Below are positions 1-7,041 of a stretch of DNA of 15,020 nucleotides, one piece after another (the first letter of the stretch is position 1; every line of letters starts with the position of its first letter). Source of the stretch: Candidatus Albibeggiatoa sp. nov. BB20 (lineage in GTDB: Bacteria; Pseudomonadota; Gammaproteobacteria; Beggiatoales; Beggiatoaceae); the NCBI GenBank assembly GCA_016744725.1, contig JADGDW010000047.1, positions 1 to 15,020 of the forward strand. The letters run 5' to 3'. The position numbers and the translations under genes are program-made. The notes beneath the pieces are model-generated. The model was not told the DNA's origin and ran no database searches. It saw only the letters and a list, made by a program, of their open reading frames with translations.

Positions 1-2
1 AG

Positions 3-30
3 AGTTCCAAAACCTACTATATTTGGAACT
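3..30. terminator. AT-rich hairpin, possible terminator of a gene left of the window
   Basis: A perfect 9-bp stem (AGTTCCAAA at 3-11 pairing with TTTGGAACT at 22-30) closes a 10-nt loop and is followed on the plus strand by a T-rich run (TTCTATTTCTTATT). This would suit a weak Rho-independent terminator for a gene ending just outside the window. The stem is poor in GC, so the role is inferred. The rest of 31-285 holds no gene; it contains one further inverted repeat (TAGATTGG at 90-97, CCAATCTA at 122-129) and no promoter I can place with confidence. Confidence 0.4.
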
Positions 31-244
31 TTCTATTTCTTATTCCATTTACTTTGAATTATAAAAAATATGAGAACATTATAGACTAGTAGATTGGAGT
101 TGATTTACCAGTAAGCTTTAGCCAATCTATTCTGCATTTCTATTTTTAAGTGATTTCTAAATAATCTAGCATTATACAGTTGACTAACTTGCCTATAAAA
201 ATCATTCATAGCCATAAACTAGACTTTTAGGGCTTTGATGTAAT

Positions 245-276
245 AGGATTGCATGTGTGTACAGTCCTTTTAGGAA
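245..276 (+). promoter_or_regulatory. Leader hairpin and ribosome binding site of modA
   Basis: AGGATTG (245-251) can pair with CAGTCCT (262-268) around a 10-nt loop, and the Shine-Dalgarno AGGAA (272-276) follows at once, 9 nt before the modA ATG. The segment TCCT can instead pair with AGGA of the ribosome binding site across three T residues. The two pairings exclude each other, which could let the leader influence translation. The stems are short and the arrangement may be fortuitous. I do not recognise a Moco riboswitch here. Confidence 0.25.
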
Positions 277-285
277 ATACAATTC

Positions 286-1056
286 ATGAAGTTGATGCTT
301 TATTATCAATTATGTGTATTCAGTTTAAGCCTCTTTATCACCTCAAACCTTTCAGCCGCAGAAATCACAGTCGCGGTTGCTGCTAACTTCAGCAAAACCA
401 TAGAAGAAATTGGGCAAGCATTTGCCAAAGATACCGAGCACACAGCACGTTTCTCTTTTGGCCCTACAGGAAAATTATTTGCTCAAATTAGCAATGGCGC
501 ACCATTTGATCTATTTTTTGCCGCCAATGAAAAAATACCCAAAGCAGCAATAGACAAAGGTTTAACGGTTAAAGATAGCTATTTTGTTTATGCACAAGGC
601 GCGTTAGCTTTATATAGTGCCAGCTTACCTGTTGCAACTCAAAAACAAGCCGTTTTGACTCAATCTAAATATCGCTTTATTGCAATTGCCAACCCAAAAA
701 CAGCACCTTATGGGACACAAGCCGTTAATTATTTAAAAAATAAAGGCTTATATGACATTGTAAAATCTAAATTAGTCAATGGTGAAAGTATCGCACATGC
801 GTTTCAATATGTAATAACAGGTAATGCACAATTGGGTTTTGTCGCACTGTCACATCTTGTCGACCCCGATAGTCCCGCGCAAAATAAAGGTGAATACTGG
901 ATTATTCCTCAATCAGATTATGAACCGATTAATCAAGCGGCTGTGATGTTAAAACGTGGCGTAAATAATCTCGCCGCACAAGCATTTATAGATTATATTA
1001 AGTCAGATAAAACAATTGAAATTATTGAAAAATATGGTTACAGCATTCCAGAATAA
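286..1056 (+). CDS. modA: Molybdate ABC transporter, periplasmic binding protein ModA
   Basis: This is the periplasmic receptor that captures molybdate (or tungstate) and hands it to the ModB channel. Residues 1-24 form a typical Sec signal peptide (short charged start, hydrophobic stretch, LSA-A before EITVAVAANF). The mature part has the ModA pattern: a VAVAANFSKT start, an SFGPTGKLFAQI oxyanion-binding segment, GAPFDLFFAAN, and a later NPKTAPYGTQA segment. The length of 256 aa equals that of enteric ModA. The ATG is preceded by AGGAA at 272-276. It lies 15 nt upstream of modB in the same operon. In a nif-bearing genome its likely job is Mo supply for nitrogenase. No ModE operator could be recognised upstream. 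Confidence 0.93.
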   Translation: MKLMLYYQLCVFSLSLFITSNLSAAEITVAVAANFSKTIEEIGQAFAKDTEHTARFSFGPTGKLFAQISNGAPFDLFFAANEKIPKAAIDKGLTVKDSYFVYAQGALALYSASLPVATQKQAVLTQSKYRFIAIANPKTAPYGTQAVNYLKNKGLYDIVKSKLVNGESIAHAFQYVITGNAQLGFVALSHLVDPDSPAQNKGEYWIIPQSDYEPINQAAVMLKRGVNNLAAQAFIDYIKSDKTIEIIEKYGYSIPE

Positions 1057-1071
1057 GAGACTTTTTATATA

Positions 1072-1764
1072 ATGCAATTATTTGGTGCGGAGATTGATTT
1101 ACAACCGATTTGGCTGACCTTAGAAATCGCCACCATCACTACCCTGATTTTATTGCTACTTGGCACACCGCTAGCGTGGTGGATTACCCGAATGCGTTCT
1201 TCAATGAAAGTGGTTTTAGAAGCATTAATTGCACTTCCTCTCGTATTGCCGCCAACGGTGTTAGGCTTTTACCTACTCATCATTATGAATCCGAACGGCA
1301 CAGTCACAGAATTTTTACGCTGGTTTGGTTTTGAAGGGCAACTCACGTTTAGCAAAACAGGCCTTATTATTGGCTCAGTGTTTTACTCGCTACCGTTTAC
1401 CGTTCAACCGCTAATGCACGCTTTTGAAGCAATTCCTCAACGCTTACTCGATGCTGCAGCCACACTTCGAGCACATGCGCTTGACCAATTTTTCACCATT
1501 GTTTTGCCTTTGTCACAGCGTGGTTTTCTTGTGGCAGCGACATTGACTTTTGCACATACGGTGGGTGAATTTGGTGTGGTGTTAATGGTGGGTGGTAATA
1601 TTCCGGGGCAAACTCGAGTGGTTTCAATTGATATTTTTGACCATGTGGAAAATTTGGAATACACCCAAGCACATATTTTATCAGGCATTATGCTGGTATT
1701 TTCCTTATTTGTTTTGATGTTGGTGTATGGGTTAAATCGACGATTTGGGGTGAAAGTAGGCTAG
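1072..1764 (+). CDS. modB: Molybdate ABC transporter permease ModB
   Basis: This is the inner-membrane channel subunit; it forms a homodimer that docks two ModC ATPases. It has 230 aa, like E. coli ModB, with about five hydrophobic segments (roughly 13-35, 48-71, 93-113, 147-172, 200-221). The cytoplasmic EAA loop that contacts the ATPase is visible at about 127-146 (DAAATLRAHALDQFFTIVLP), followed by the family segment TVGEFGVVLMVGGNIPGQT. It starts 15 nt after the modA stop, so the two are surely cotranscribed. Unusually, the ATPase gene does not follow directly: a MAPEG gene and a repeat element come first. Confidence 0.94.
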   Translation: MQLFGAEIDLQPIWLTLEIATITTLILLLLGTPLAWWITRMRSSMKVVLEALIALPLVLPPTVLGFYLLIIMNPNGTVTEFLRWFGFEGQLTFSKTGLIIGSVFYSLPFTVQPLMHAFEAIPQRLLDAAATLRAHALDQFFTIVLPLSQRGFLVAATLTFAHTVGEFGVVLMVGGNIPGQTRVVSIDIFDHVENLEYTQAHILSGIMLVFSLFVLMLVYGLNRRFGVKVG

Positions 1765-1850
1765 ATATTTTTGATTTAGAAAATCATTATTTGATGATGA
1801 AACTTTGCCACGCTTAGATGCAAGCTCACATTTCAAGAAGAGAACACACA

Positions 1851-2279
1851 ATGGAACAAAATTTAATATTATTACCCATATTTGCCTTAGTTGCTTTAAC
1901 CTTTGGGATTGGAATATGGCTTGGTAAGCTACGGTTTGCAGCGGTAAAACAAGGTGATTTAAACCCCAAATATTATGAACTCAATCAAGGTGATAAAGCC
2001 CCTGATTACCTAACAAAAGTAAGCCATAATTATGATAATTTATTGGCATTACCTATCCTGTTTTATGTTATTGCAATATTGCTATTTGTCACAGAGCAAG
2101 TTGAAATTGTGCAAATAATATTAGCTTGGGTATTTGTTGCATCGCGTTACATTCATAGTTACATACACACAACACATAATAATGTTCGATCTCGAATGAA
2201 AGCATTTTTGTTTGGGGTTGTTATCTTAATTAGTATGTGGTGTCTGTATTTTGTGCAAATGATGCCATCATATATCTAG
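1851..2279 (+). CDS. MAPEG-family integral membrane protein
   Basis: The protein of 142 aa has about four membrane segments (residues about 4-24, 60-82, 85-103, 115-136). It carries the MAPEG (microsomal GST/FLAP-like) signature regions: NLLALPILFYVI, then FVASRYIHSYIHTTHNNVRSRM, matching the family pattern of an Arg and His near a 'H..I..T.N.V..R' motif. The family includes glutathione-dependent transferases and peroxidases, but bacterial members are mostly uncharacterised. I prefer the ATG at 1851, preceded by the purine-rich AAGAAGAGA, over an in-frame ATG at 1818 that would add 11 polar residues before the first membrane helix. It sits between modB and modC with 86 nt before it. No role in molybdate uptake is evident, so it is probably an insertion into the operon. 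Confidence 0.8.
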   Translation: MEQNLILLPIFALVALTFGIGIWLGKLRFAAVKQGDLNPKYYELNQGDKAPDYLTKVSHNYDNLLALPILFYVIAILLFVTEQVEIVQIILAWVFVASRYIHSYIHTTHNNVRSRMKAFLFGVVILISMWCLYFVQMMPSYI

Positions 2280-2327
2280 TAAAATATTCTTAATTTTAAA
2301 ATTAACAGAACAGAGTTAGCACAGCAC

Positions 2328-2443
2328 TATAGTCATTTTACTTTAAAGTGATACAGGACTGGCAGTCCTAAGTTTTAAGACTGATTGATATTTAAACAAT
2401 AATAGGACTGCCAGTCCTAACACCCAAGATAGAATTGACTATA
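2328..2443 (-). repeat. 116-bp MITE-like repeat, copy A (full length)
   Basis: The element is bounded by TATAGTC (2328-2334) and GACTATA (2437-2443) and contains two 15-bp palindromes, AGGACTGGCAGTCCT (2355-2369) and AGGACTGCCAGTCCT (2404-2418), exactly 49 bp apart. Its sequence aligns without a gap to the reverse complement of copy B at 5617-5732, with 94 of 116 positions identical by hand count. It codes for nothing. The ends can be read as TAGTC...GACTA flanked by TA on both sides, the target duplication expected of Tc1/mariner/IS630-type transposition, but that classification is inference. It abuts the modC start codon. Confidence 0.85.
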
Positions 2444-2445
2444 AA

Positions 2446-3519
2446 ATGATGATGCGAGGAAATCTACAACTACGGTTTGATGAACGTTTTGAATTGCGGA
2501 GCGGAGCGTTTGAGCTGCCATTGTCTGGCGTTACTGTATTATTCGGTCGTTCTGGTAGTGGTAAAAGCAGTTTATTACGCGCCATTAGTGGTTTGGATAA
2601 GCGAACCCAAGGCGATTTAACCGTTGATGGCGAAGTGTGGCAACAAGGACATAAACGTTTAGCTCCTCAATCACGTCATATCGGTTTTGTGTTTCAAGAT
2701 GCCGCGTTATTTCCTCATAAAACGGTTAAACAAAATTTAGCTTATGCCATCAATCGCTTACCTAAAAATCTTGAAGCTGCGGATTTTGAACAAATTACCC
2801 ATAGAGTTGATATTGCTGACAAATTGGATCGAAAAGTTAACTTTTTATCAGGGGGCGAACGTCAACGAGTAGCCATTGCACGCGCCTTATTGATGCGGCC
2901 AAAACTCCTATTTATGGATGAACCATTATCGGCATTAGATTGGCGTGCCAAACATCAGTTATTGAGCTTGATTGAAGAACTGGTTGCAGAATTTGAGATT
3001 CCTTTATTTTATATCACTCACACGCCGCCTGAAGTGGAACGGTTAGCTGATCGTATCGTATTTATGAAGCAAGGCACAATTGAAATTATTGAAACCTTGC
3101 AACAAGCCTTATCACGTCCTGATTCTCCCTTATTTGATGAACAAGGCGCGGTCTCGGTATTAGTTGGTGAACCTCGGCATCGAGTGGAGTCAGGTTGGCA
3201 TCCTGTGTGTTTAGGCGAAGACGTTTTGTGGCTTTCAGAAAGTAGCCCGATACATGTCAAATCGGTGCGAATCCGTATTTTGGCCAAAGATGTGAGCTTG
3301 GCTTTATCAGACCCAAAAGATTTAAGTATTACCAATCATTTGCCAGCCACTATTACTGAATTAACTCCTAAATCAGAGCACAAAGTATTAGTACGTTTAC
3401 GTTTGCGTGATGGGCAGCATCTATTTTCTGAAGTGACTCAACAGTCTGTCGAACGTTTAAATTTACATCCTAATTTAGAGTTGTATGCGTTAATTAAATC
3501 GGTCGCAATGACAGAATAA
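2446..3519 (+). CDS. modC: Molybdate ABC transporter ATP-binding protein ModC
   Basis: This is the ATPase subunit that powers ModB. It has 357 aa, close to the usual ModC length. The Walker A is at residues 34-41 (GRSGSGKS), the Q-loop at 80-85 (GFVFQD), the ABC signature at 134-141 (LSGGERQR), the Walker B at 154-159 (LLFMDE) followed by the D-loop (SALD), and the switch His is H192. The C-terminal part (about 290-355) is the Mop/TOBE oxyanion-binding domain typical of ModC. The start could be any of three successive ATGs (2446, 2449, 2452). None has a clear Shine-Dalgarno, because the repeat element ends two bases upstream. Translation and any promoter must therefore use sequence inside the repeat. 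It is separated from modAB by 681 bp. Confidence 0.94.
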   Translation: MMMRGNLQLRFDERFELRSGAFELPLSGVTVLFGRSGSGKSSLLRAISGLDKRTQGDLTVDGEVWQQGHKRLAPQSRHIGFVFQDAALFPHKTVKQNLAYAINRLPKNLEAADFEQITHRVDIADKLDRKVNFLSGGERQRVAIARALLMRPKLLFMDEPLSALDWRAKHQLLSLIEELVAEFEIPLFYITHTPPEVERLADRIVFMKQGTIEIIETLQQALSRPDSPLFDEQGAVSVLVGEPRHRVESGWHPVCLGEDVLWLSESSPIHVKSVRIRILAKDVSLALSDPKDLSITNHLPATITELTPKSEHKVLVRLRLRDGQHLFSEVTQQSVERLNLHPNLELYALIKSVAMTE

Positions 3520-3547
3520 TAAATTTTTTCAGATACCAAATGAGTTC

Positions 3548-3605
3548 TATAGTCAATTCCATCTGAACATCATCAACATGTCTCATTTTCAGGATGAGCC
3601 GTCCT
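3548..3605 (+). repeat. Degenerate copy D of the short repeat (end plus one decayed palindrome)
   Basis: TATAGTCAATTCC (3548-3560) matches one terminus of the 116-bp element. A decayed palindrome, AGGATGAGCCGTCCT (3591-3605), lies downstream and can still pair with one G-U. The spacing from the terminus to the palindrome is 43 bp rather than 25, and no second terminus is visible, so this is at best a diverged or rearranged copy. The remainder of 3520-3740 holds no gene; the region ends with the AGGAA ribosome binding site (3731-3735) of the next gene. Confidence 0.45.
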
Positions 3606-3740
3606 AATAAAAGAATGAATGATAAAACAGTTGGCTAGAAATCATTATCTTAACTTCCCATATATCATCACTAAGATGAGCCATATTTTTCAAGAAAGCG
3701 TTGAAACCAATCACCCAAACACCTCATTTAGGAATATTTC

Positions 3741-4781
3741 ATGCGATACAACAAGCTGGGTAACAGTGATTTAGAAGTCAGTCGAATTTGTTTAGGCTCA
3801 ATGACTTGGGGAGAACAAAATACAGAGGCTCAAGCTTTTGAACAATTAGATTATGCACTTGCCCAAGGTGTCAATTTCATCGATACAGCGGAACTTTACG
3901 CCGTACCCCCTCGCCCAGAAACCTATGGTTCAACCGAAACCTATATCGGAAACTGGCTACAAAAACGCCAATGGCGAGATAAAGTAATTATTGCAACCAA
4001 AGTTGCAGGGCCTGGAGAAATCGCACCTCATGTACGCGGTGGTGCACGTTTAGATCGTACCCATATTCGCCAAGCAATCGAAAACAGTTTAAAACGCTTA
4101 CAAACTGATTATGTAGATATTTATCAATTACATTGGCCTCATCGAAATACTAATTTTTTTGGACAATTAGGCTATACACCACAAATTGATGAAGATAGGA
4201 TTGAGATTGAAGAAAGTTTGACCGTGCTGACTGAATTAATCAAAGAGGGAAAAGTGCGTTATATTGGGGTTTCAAATGAATCTGCTTGGGGTGTGATGAG
4301 TTTTTTAAAACTTGCTGAACAACTCAATTTAGCTCGTATTATCAGTATTCAGAATCCATATAATTTGTTAAATCGCAGCTATGAAATCGGTTTAGCAGAA
4401 ATCAGTCATCGTGAAAATGTGGGTTTATTGGCTTATTCACCGTTAGCATTTGGCGTACTGTCGGGTAAATATTTAAACAATGCCCGTCCTGAAAATGCCC
4501 GTATCAGCTTATTCTCACGTTTTGATCGCTATATTAAACATGAATCTGGGGTAAAAGCCACCCAAGCTTATGTTAATTTAGCCCAGCAATATGGTTTAGA
4601 CCCAGCACAAATGGCTTTAGCTTATGTAAATAGTCGTCCTTTTTTACACAGTAATATTATTGGGGCAACCACGATGGTGCAGTTAAAAGATAATATCGCC
4701 AGTATTGATTTAAGCTTATCTGATGACGTGCTCACAGGTATCGAAGTAATTCATGAGCAATATTCAAATCCTTGCCCTTAG
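3741..4781 (+). CDS. tas: NADP(H)-dependent aldo/keto reductase, Tas-like
   Basis: A cytoplasmic (alpha/beta)8 oxidoreductase of the aldo/keto reductase superfamily. The length of 346 aa is the same as E. coli Tas. The catalytic tetrad is visible as D48, Y53, K87 and H131 (IDTAELY, IIATKVAG, YQLHWP). The loop VPPRPETYGSTETYIGNWL after the tyrosine is characteristic of the Tas branch. The C-terminal cofactor region contains SNIIGATTMVQLKDNI. The physiological substrate of Tas is unknown; the E. coli gene was found through suppression of tyrosine auxotrophy. The ATG has AGGAA at a good distance. It is a monocistronic gene convergent with the cyclophilin gene. Confidence 0.88.
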   Translation: MRYNKLGNSDLEVSRICLGSMTWGEQNTEAQAFEQLDYALAQGVNFIDTAELYAVPPRPETYGSTETYIGNWLQKRQWRDKVIIATKVAGPGEIAPHVRGGARLDRTHIRQAIENSLKRLQTDYVDIYQLHWPHRNTNFFGQLGYTPQIDEDRIEIEESLTVLTELIKEGKVRYIGVSNESAWGVMSFLKLAEQLNLARIISIQNPYNLLNRSYEIGLAEISHRENVGLLAYSPLAFGVLSGKYLNNARPENARISLFSRFDRYIKHESGVKATQAYVNLAQQYGLDPAQMALAYVNSRPFLHSNIIGATTMVQLKDNIASIDLSLSDDVLTGIEVIHEQYSNPCP

Positions 4782-4785
4782 TGAC

Positions 4786-4874
4786 TGTCCATTTTTTACT
4801 TCCCTATTTCACGGAAAATGAATATTGTCTGCACTAAAACATGGAAAATAAAATTGGGAAATAGTTTTTGGACA
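4786..4874. repeat. Imperfect long inverted repeat between convergent genes
   Basis: Starting five bases after the tas stop codon, the left arm (TGTCCATTTTTTACTTCCC, 4786-4804, continuing TATTT) is matched in reverse complement by the right arm ending TTTTTGGACA (4848-4874). Shared blocks are TGTCC, TTCCC and ATTT. The roughly 90-bp unit could fold into a long hairpin, or be a small terminal-inverted-repeat element different from the 116-bp family. No coding capacity is evident. Confidence 0.4.
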
Positions 4875-4892
4875 CTTTCTTAGCCTGATTGA

Positions 4893-4959
4893 CATAGTTA
4901 ATTTTGGTTTATGTGTTAGGACTGCTAGTCCTGTATCACTTTAAAGTAAAACGACTATA
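4893..4959 (+). repeat. 67-bp single-palindrome derivative of the repeat, copy C
   Basis: This copy has one terminus (CATAGTTAATT, one or two changes from the full-length copies), a single palindrome AGGACTGCTAGTCCT (4918-4932), and the other terminus ending AAAACGACTATA. The last 27 bp differ from the corresponding end of copy A at one position. The length of 67 bp is exactly the full 116 bp minus 49 bp, which is the distance between the two palindromes in copies A and B. It therefore looks like a precise palindrome-to-palindrome deletion (or the ancestral single-hairpin form). Confidence 0.75.
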
Positions 4960-4999
4960 AAGCAAACCTATTTCCGAGAAAGAGATAGGCTTGCTTTTT
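4960..4999. terminator. Hairpin terminator between tas and the cyclophilin gene
   Basis: AAGCAAACCTAT (4960-4971) pairs with ATAGGCTTGCTT (4985-4996) with one internal mismatch around a 13-nt loop. On the plus strand it runs into TTTTT (4995-4999). On the minus strand it lies 9 bp past the cyclophilin stop and is followed by a weaker TTTAT. It can serve both convergent genes. Confidence 0.7.
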
Positions 5000-5008
5000 A
5001 CAGAAAAA

Positions 5009-5593
5009 CTATTTCACTTCACCACAATCTGCAATGATAATTTTAGCACGCGTCGTACCTGAAGGTGTGCCTAAGCCTTCCATTTTAGCAACCGTTTCAT
5101 AACCTTCAACCACTGAACCAAATACAACATGCTTATTGTCTAACCATGGTGTTTTGGCCGTACAAATAAAGAATTGTGAGCCACTGGTATTAGGTCCACG
5201 ATTCGCCATGGATAAAATCCCTTGTCCTGTGTGTTTCAAAATAAAGTTTTCATCTTCAAATGATTCACCATAAATGGATTTCCCACCTGTACCATTACCG
5301 TTGGTAAAATCCCCACCTTGACACATAAATTGTGGAATCACGCGGTGAAAAGCACTGCCTTTATAACCAAAACCATGCTCACCTGTACACAACGCTCTGA
5401 AATTCTCAGCGGTTCTAGGCACAACATCAGCTCTTAATTCCATTATGATTTTCCCTAATGGATCACCATTTGCTGTAATATCAAAAAATACTTTAGGGTT
5501 CTTCGGTGCTGCACCAATACTATCCGCAACATGAATCAAAGGGTAAGCCGCTGCTGTAGTGGCAAGAGCAGTAATAAAATCACGACGTTTCAT
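5009..5593 (-). CDS. Eukaryotic-type cyclophilin (peptidylprolyl isomerase) with Tat signal peptide
   Basis: Cyclophilins catalyse cis-trans isomerisation of X-Pro bonds. The protein has 194 aa from the ATG at 5593, which has GGAGA seven bases upstream (a TTG three bases earlier is less likely). Residues 1-29 form a twin-arginine signal (KRRDFI, then an Ala-rich hydrophobic stretch). From residue 34 on the domain resembles human cyclophilin A almost segment by segment: FHRVIPQFMCQGGDF (82-96, catalytic R84), GTGGKSIYGE (101-110), MANRGPNTSGSQFF, and W150 at the position of the cyclosporin-contacting tryptophan. Enteric PpiA and PpiB lack several of these segments. It would act folded, in the periplasm. 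It is a single gene whose upstream region is filled by repeat copy B. Confidence 0.92.
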   Translation of the reverse strand: MKRRDFITALATTAAAYPLIHVADSIGAAPKNPKVFFDITANGDPLGKIIMELRADVVPRTAENFRALCTGEHGFGYKGSAFHRVIPQFMCQGGDFTNGNGTGGKSIYGESFEDENFILKHTGQGILSMANRGPNTSGSQFFICTAKTPWLDNKHVVFGSVVEGYETVAKMEGLGTPSGTTRAKIIIADCGEVK

Positions 5594-5616
5594 CAAACAT
5601 TCTCCATTGTGGAATA

Positions 5617-5732
5617 TATAGTCAATTTCGTTTTGGGCATTAGGACTGGCAGTCCTATAAAACTTTAAATATCAATTGCTTTTAAAACTAAGGACTACCA
5701 GTCCTATATCATCTTAGAATAAAACGACTATA
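5617..5732 (+). repeat. 116-bp MITE-like repeat, copy B (full length)
   Basis: Bounded by TATAGTC (5617-5623) and GACTATA (5726-5732), with palindromes AGGACTGGCAGTCCT (5642-5656) and AGGACTACCAGTCCT (5691-5705), again 49 bp apart. It is inverted relative to copy A and of identical length. It occupies over half of the 218-bp region between the divergent cyclophilin gene and the gene at 5812, so promoters for one or both must lie inside it or in the remaining 79 bp. That remainder contains an AT-rich hairpin (CTAATA-AA-TATTAG at 5764-5777). Confidence 0.85.
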
Positions 5733-5811
5733 GTTCATATAGCTTTGGCTAATATGGCTAAAGCCTAATAAATATTAGCCTATTTTATCATTCAAACAAC
5801 TAGATTATACT

Positions 5812-7032
5812 GTGACTCAAGTTTTAACCAATCAAATACCCATGCTAGATCGCTTTTTACGCAAATCGCCATCCTCACAACAACGCTATCTGCACAAACG
5901 CCAAGAAGTTATTGAACCCAACACAAAATCAGGCAAACGTGAATGGATTGTTGCGCGTAGTCTGTGTTTTTATCGATTATTTGATTTAACCACGATTCCA
6001 GCCGCTCGACGAAGTGAAGCACTCAAGCTTAAAATTCGCCAATGGACACCCTTAACCCAGTATGCAAATTACATTGTATGGCAAGGTGCATTAGCACAAG
6101 TTTGGATATGGGATGAAAAAATACAAGTAGAACAGCAGCAAGAATTTAAAATAAAATCAGCCTATGCAATTCCAGAAACTTTATTACATCCAAAACAAGA
6201 AGAAGGGGCTCAGCTCATTCAATGTATGGAAGGAATTGAAGCACAATATTGGCAGGATGATATTTTAAAACACAGCCGCTGGTGGCCAACTGAGCCAAGT
6301 TTAAAACAATGGGCTGACTTTCAAAGAACCTGTAGTTTAGCGATTAATACTGAAATCCCACAGCCAATGGCATCTGCATTATTAAATAAACCTTGGGGTT
6401 ATCATCGCACCAGTATTAATACCATCGCTTTGCAGCAGGAAAGTTTATGGGTGTTGTTAGGCTTAGCGGTATTTGTCATTGCCCTCGCTTGGTATGGTGT
6501 GACTATTTTCAAATGGCAACAAGCGATTACTCAAATTGAACAGCAAATTGAAACATTGAGTAGTGATGCAACCCCGATTTTAACTGCAAAAACTAAAGCC
6601 ATGCAGGGCAAGCAAGCTGTAGATAAATTGGTCAAATTAAATCCTTACCCACATCAATTGGATTTGATGGGAGCTGTGGTTAAAAATCTGCCATCTAATA
6701 ATGTACGGCTTATAGCATGGAAATATGAATTGAGTCGACTTAGTTTTACAGTTGAAGGTGATTCACTTGATCCTAGAAAATATGTTAAAGCATATGAGAA
6801 AATGGGATTGTTTGATAATGTGAAAACGGAGAATACGCGTAAAAATAACCAACTGAGCATTATAATGCAAGTCAAAGCCGCTACTGCAAACCCTAATAAT
6901 GCAAAACCACCTACGCTTCCCAACAAACCTAAACCTGCTCAAGTGATTACAGATAAAATCGATGTTGAAAAATTAAAAGACAAAGATGATTTTGATTGGG
7001 GAAGTATACCTATACCTGAATTTAAACAATAA
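5812..7032 (+). CDS. Single-pass inner-membrane protein with PilN/GspL-like architecture
   Basis: I do not recognise a named family for this 406-aa protein. The first 210 residues are soluble, Trp- and Gln-rich and probably cytoplasmic. One membrane helix follows (about 211-233, LLGLAVFVIALAWYGV). After it come a short coiled-coil-like stretch (234-250), a region predicted to fold as a small alpha/beta domain (about 275-356, with NLPSNNVRLIAWKYELSRLSF), a Pro/Lys-rich linker (360-378) and an acidic tail. The order cytoplasmic part, one helix, coiled coil, ferredoxin-like fold resembles PilN or GspL of type IV pilus and type II secretion inner platforms, but no other pilus genes are nearby. 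The GTG start lacks a Shine-Dalgarno and directly follows TATACT; the ATG at 5842 is an alternative. Nine bases separate it from the next gene. Confidence 0.7.
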   Translation: MTQVLTNQIPMLDRFLRKSPSSQQRYLHKRQEVIEPNTKSGKREWIVARSLCFYRLFDLTTIPAARRSEALKLKIRQWTPLTQYANYIVWQGALAQVWIWDEKIQVEQQQEFKIKSAYAIPETLLHPKQEEGAQLIQCMEGIEAQYWQDDILKHSRWWPTEPSLKQWADFQRTCSLAINTEIPQPMASALLNKPWGYHRTSINTIALQQESLWVLLGLAVFVIALAWYGVTIFKWQQAITQIEQQIETLSSDATPILTAKTKAMQGKQAVDKLVKLNPYPHQLDLMGAVVKNLPSNNVRLIAWKYELSRLSFTVEGDSLDPRKYVKAYEKMGLFDNVKTENTRKNNQLSIIMQVKAATANPNNAKPPTLPNKPKPAQVITDKIDVEKLKDKDDFDWGSIPIPEFKQ

Positions 7033-7041
7033 GTTGAAATA

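Noticed and set aside
80..285. Possible Moco riboswitch or ModE operator upstream of modA
   Set aside because: An inverted repeat (90-97/122-129) is present, but none of the conserved Moco-motif segments or the ModE half-sites could be recognised.
3018..3335. Minus-strand open frame of 105 codons inside modC
   Set aside because: It is antisense to the modC coding region, with Ser/Thr/Arg-rich shadow composition and no family resemblance.
2328..5732. CRISPR array based on the recurring AGGACTGGCAGTCCT motif
   Set aside because: Copies are isolated, kilobases apart and embedded in a longer shared unit, with no regular spacer pattern and no cas genes.
5806..5811. TATACT as a -10 box directly before GTG 5812
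   Set aside because: It has no matching -35, and a start there would place transcription inside the gene; it is kept only as a note on start choice.
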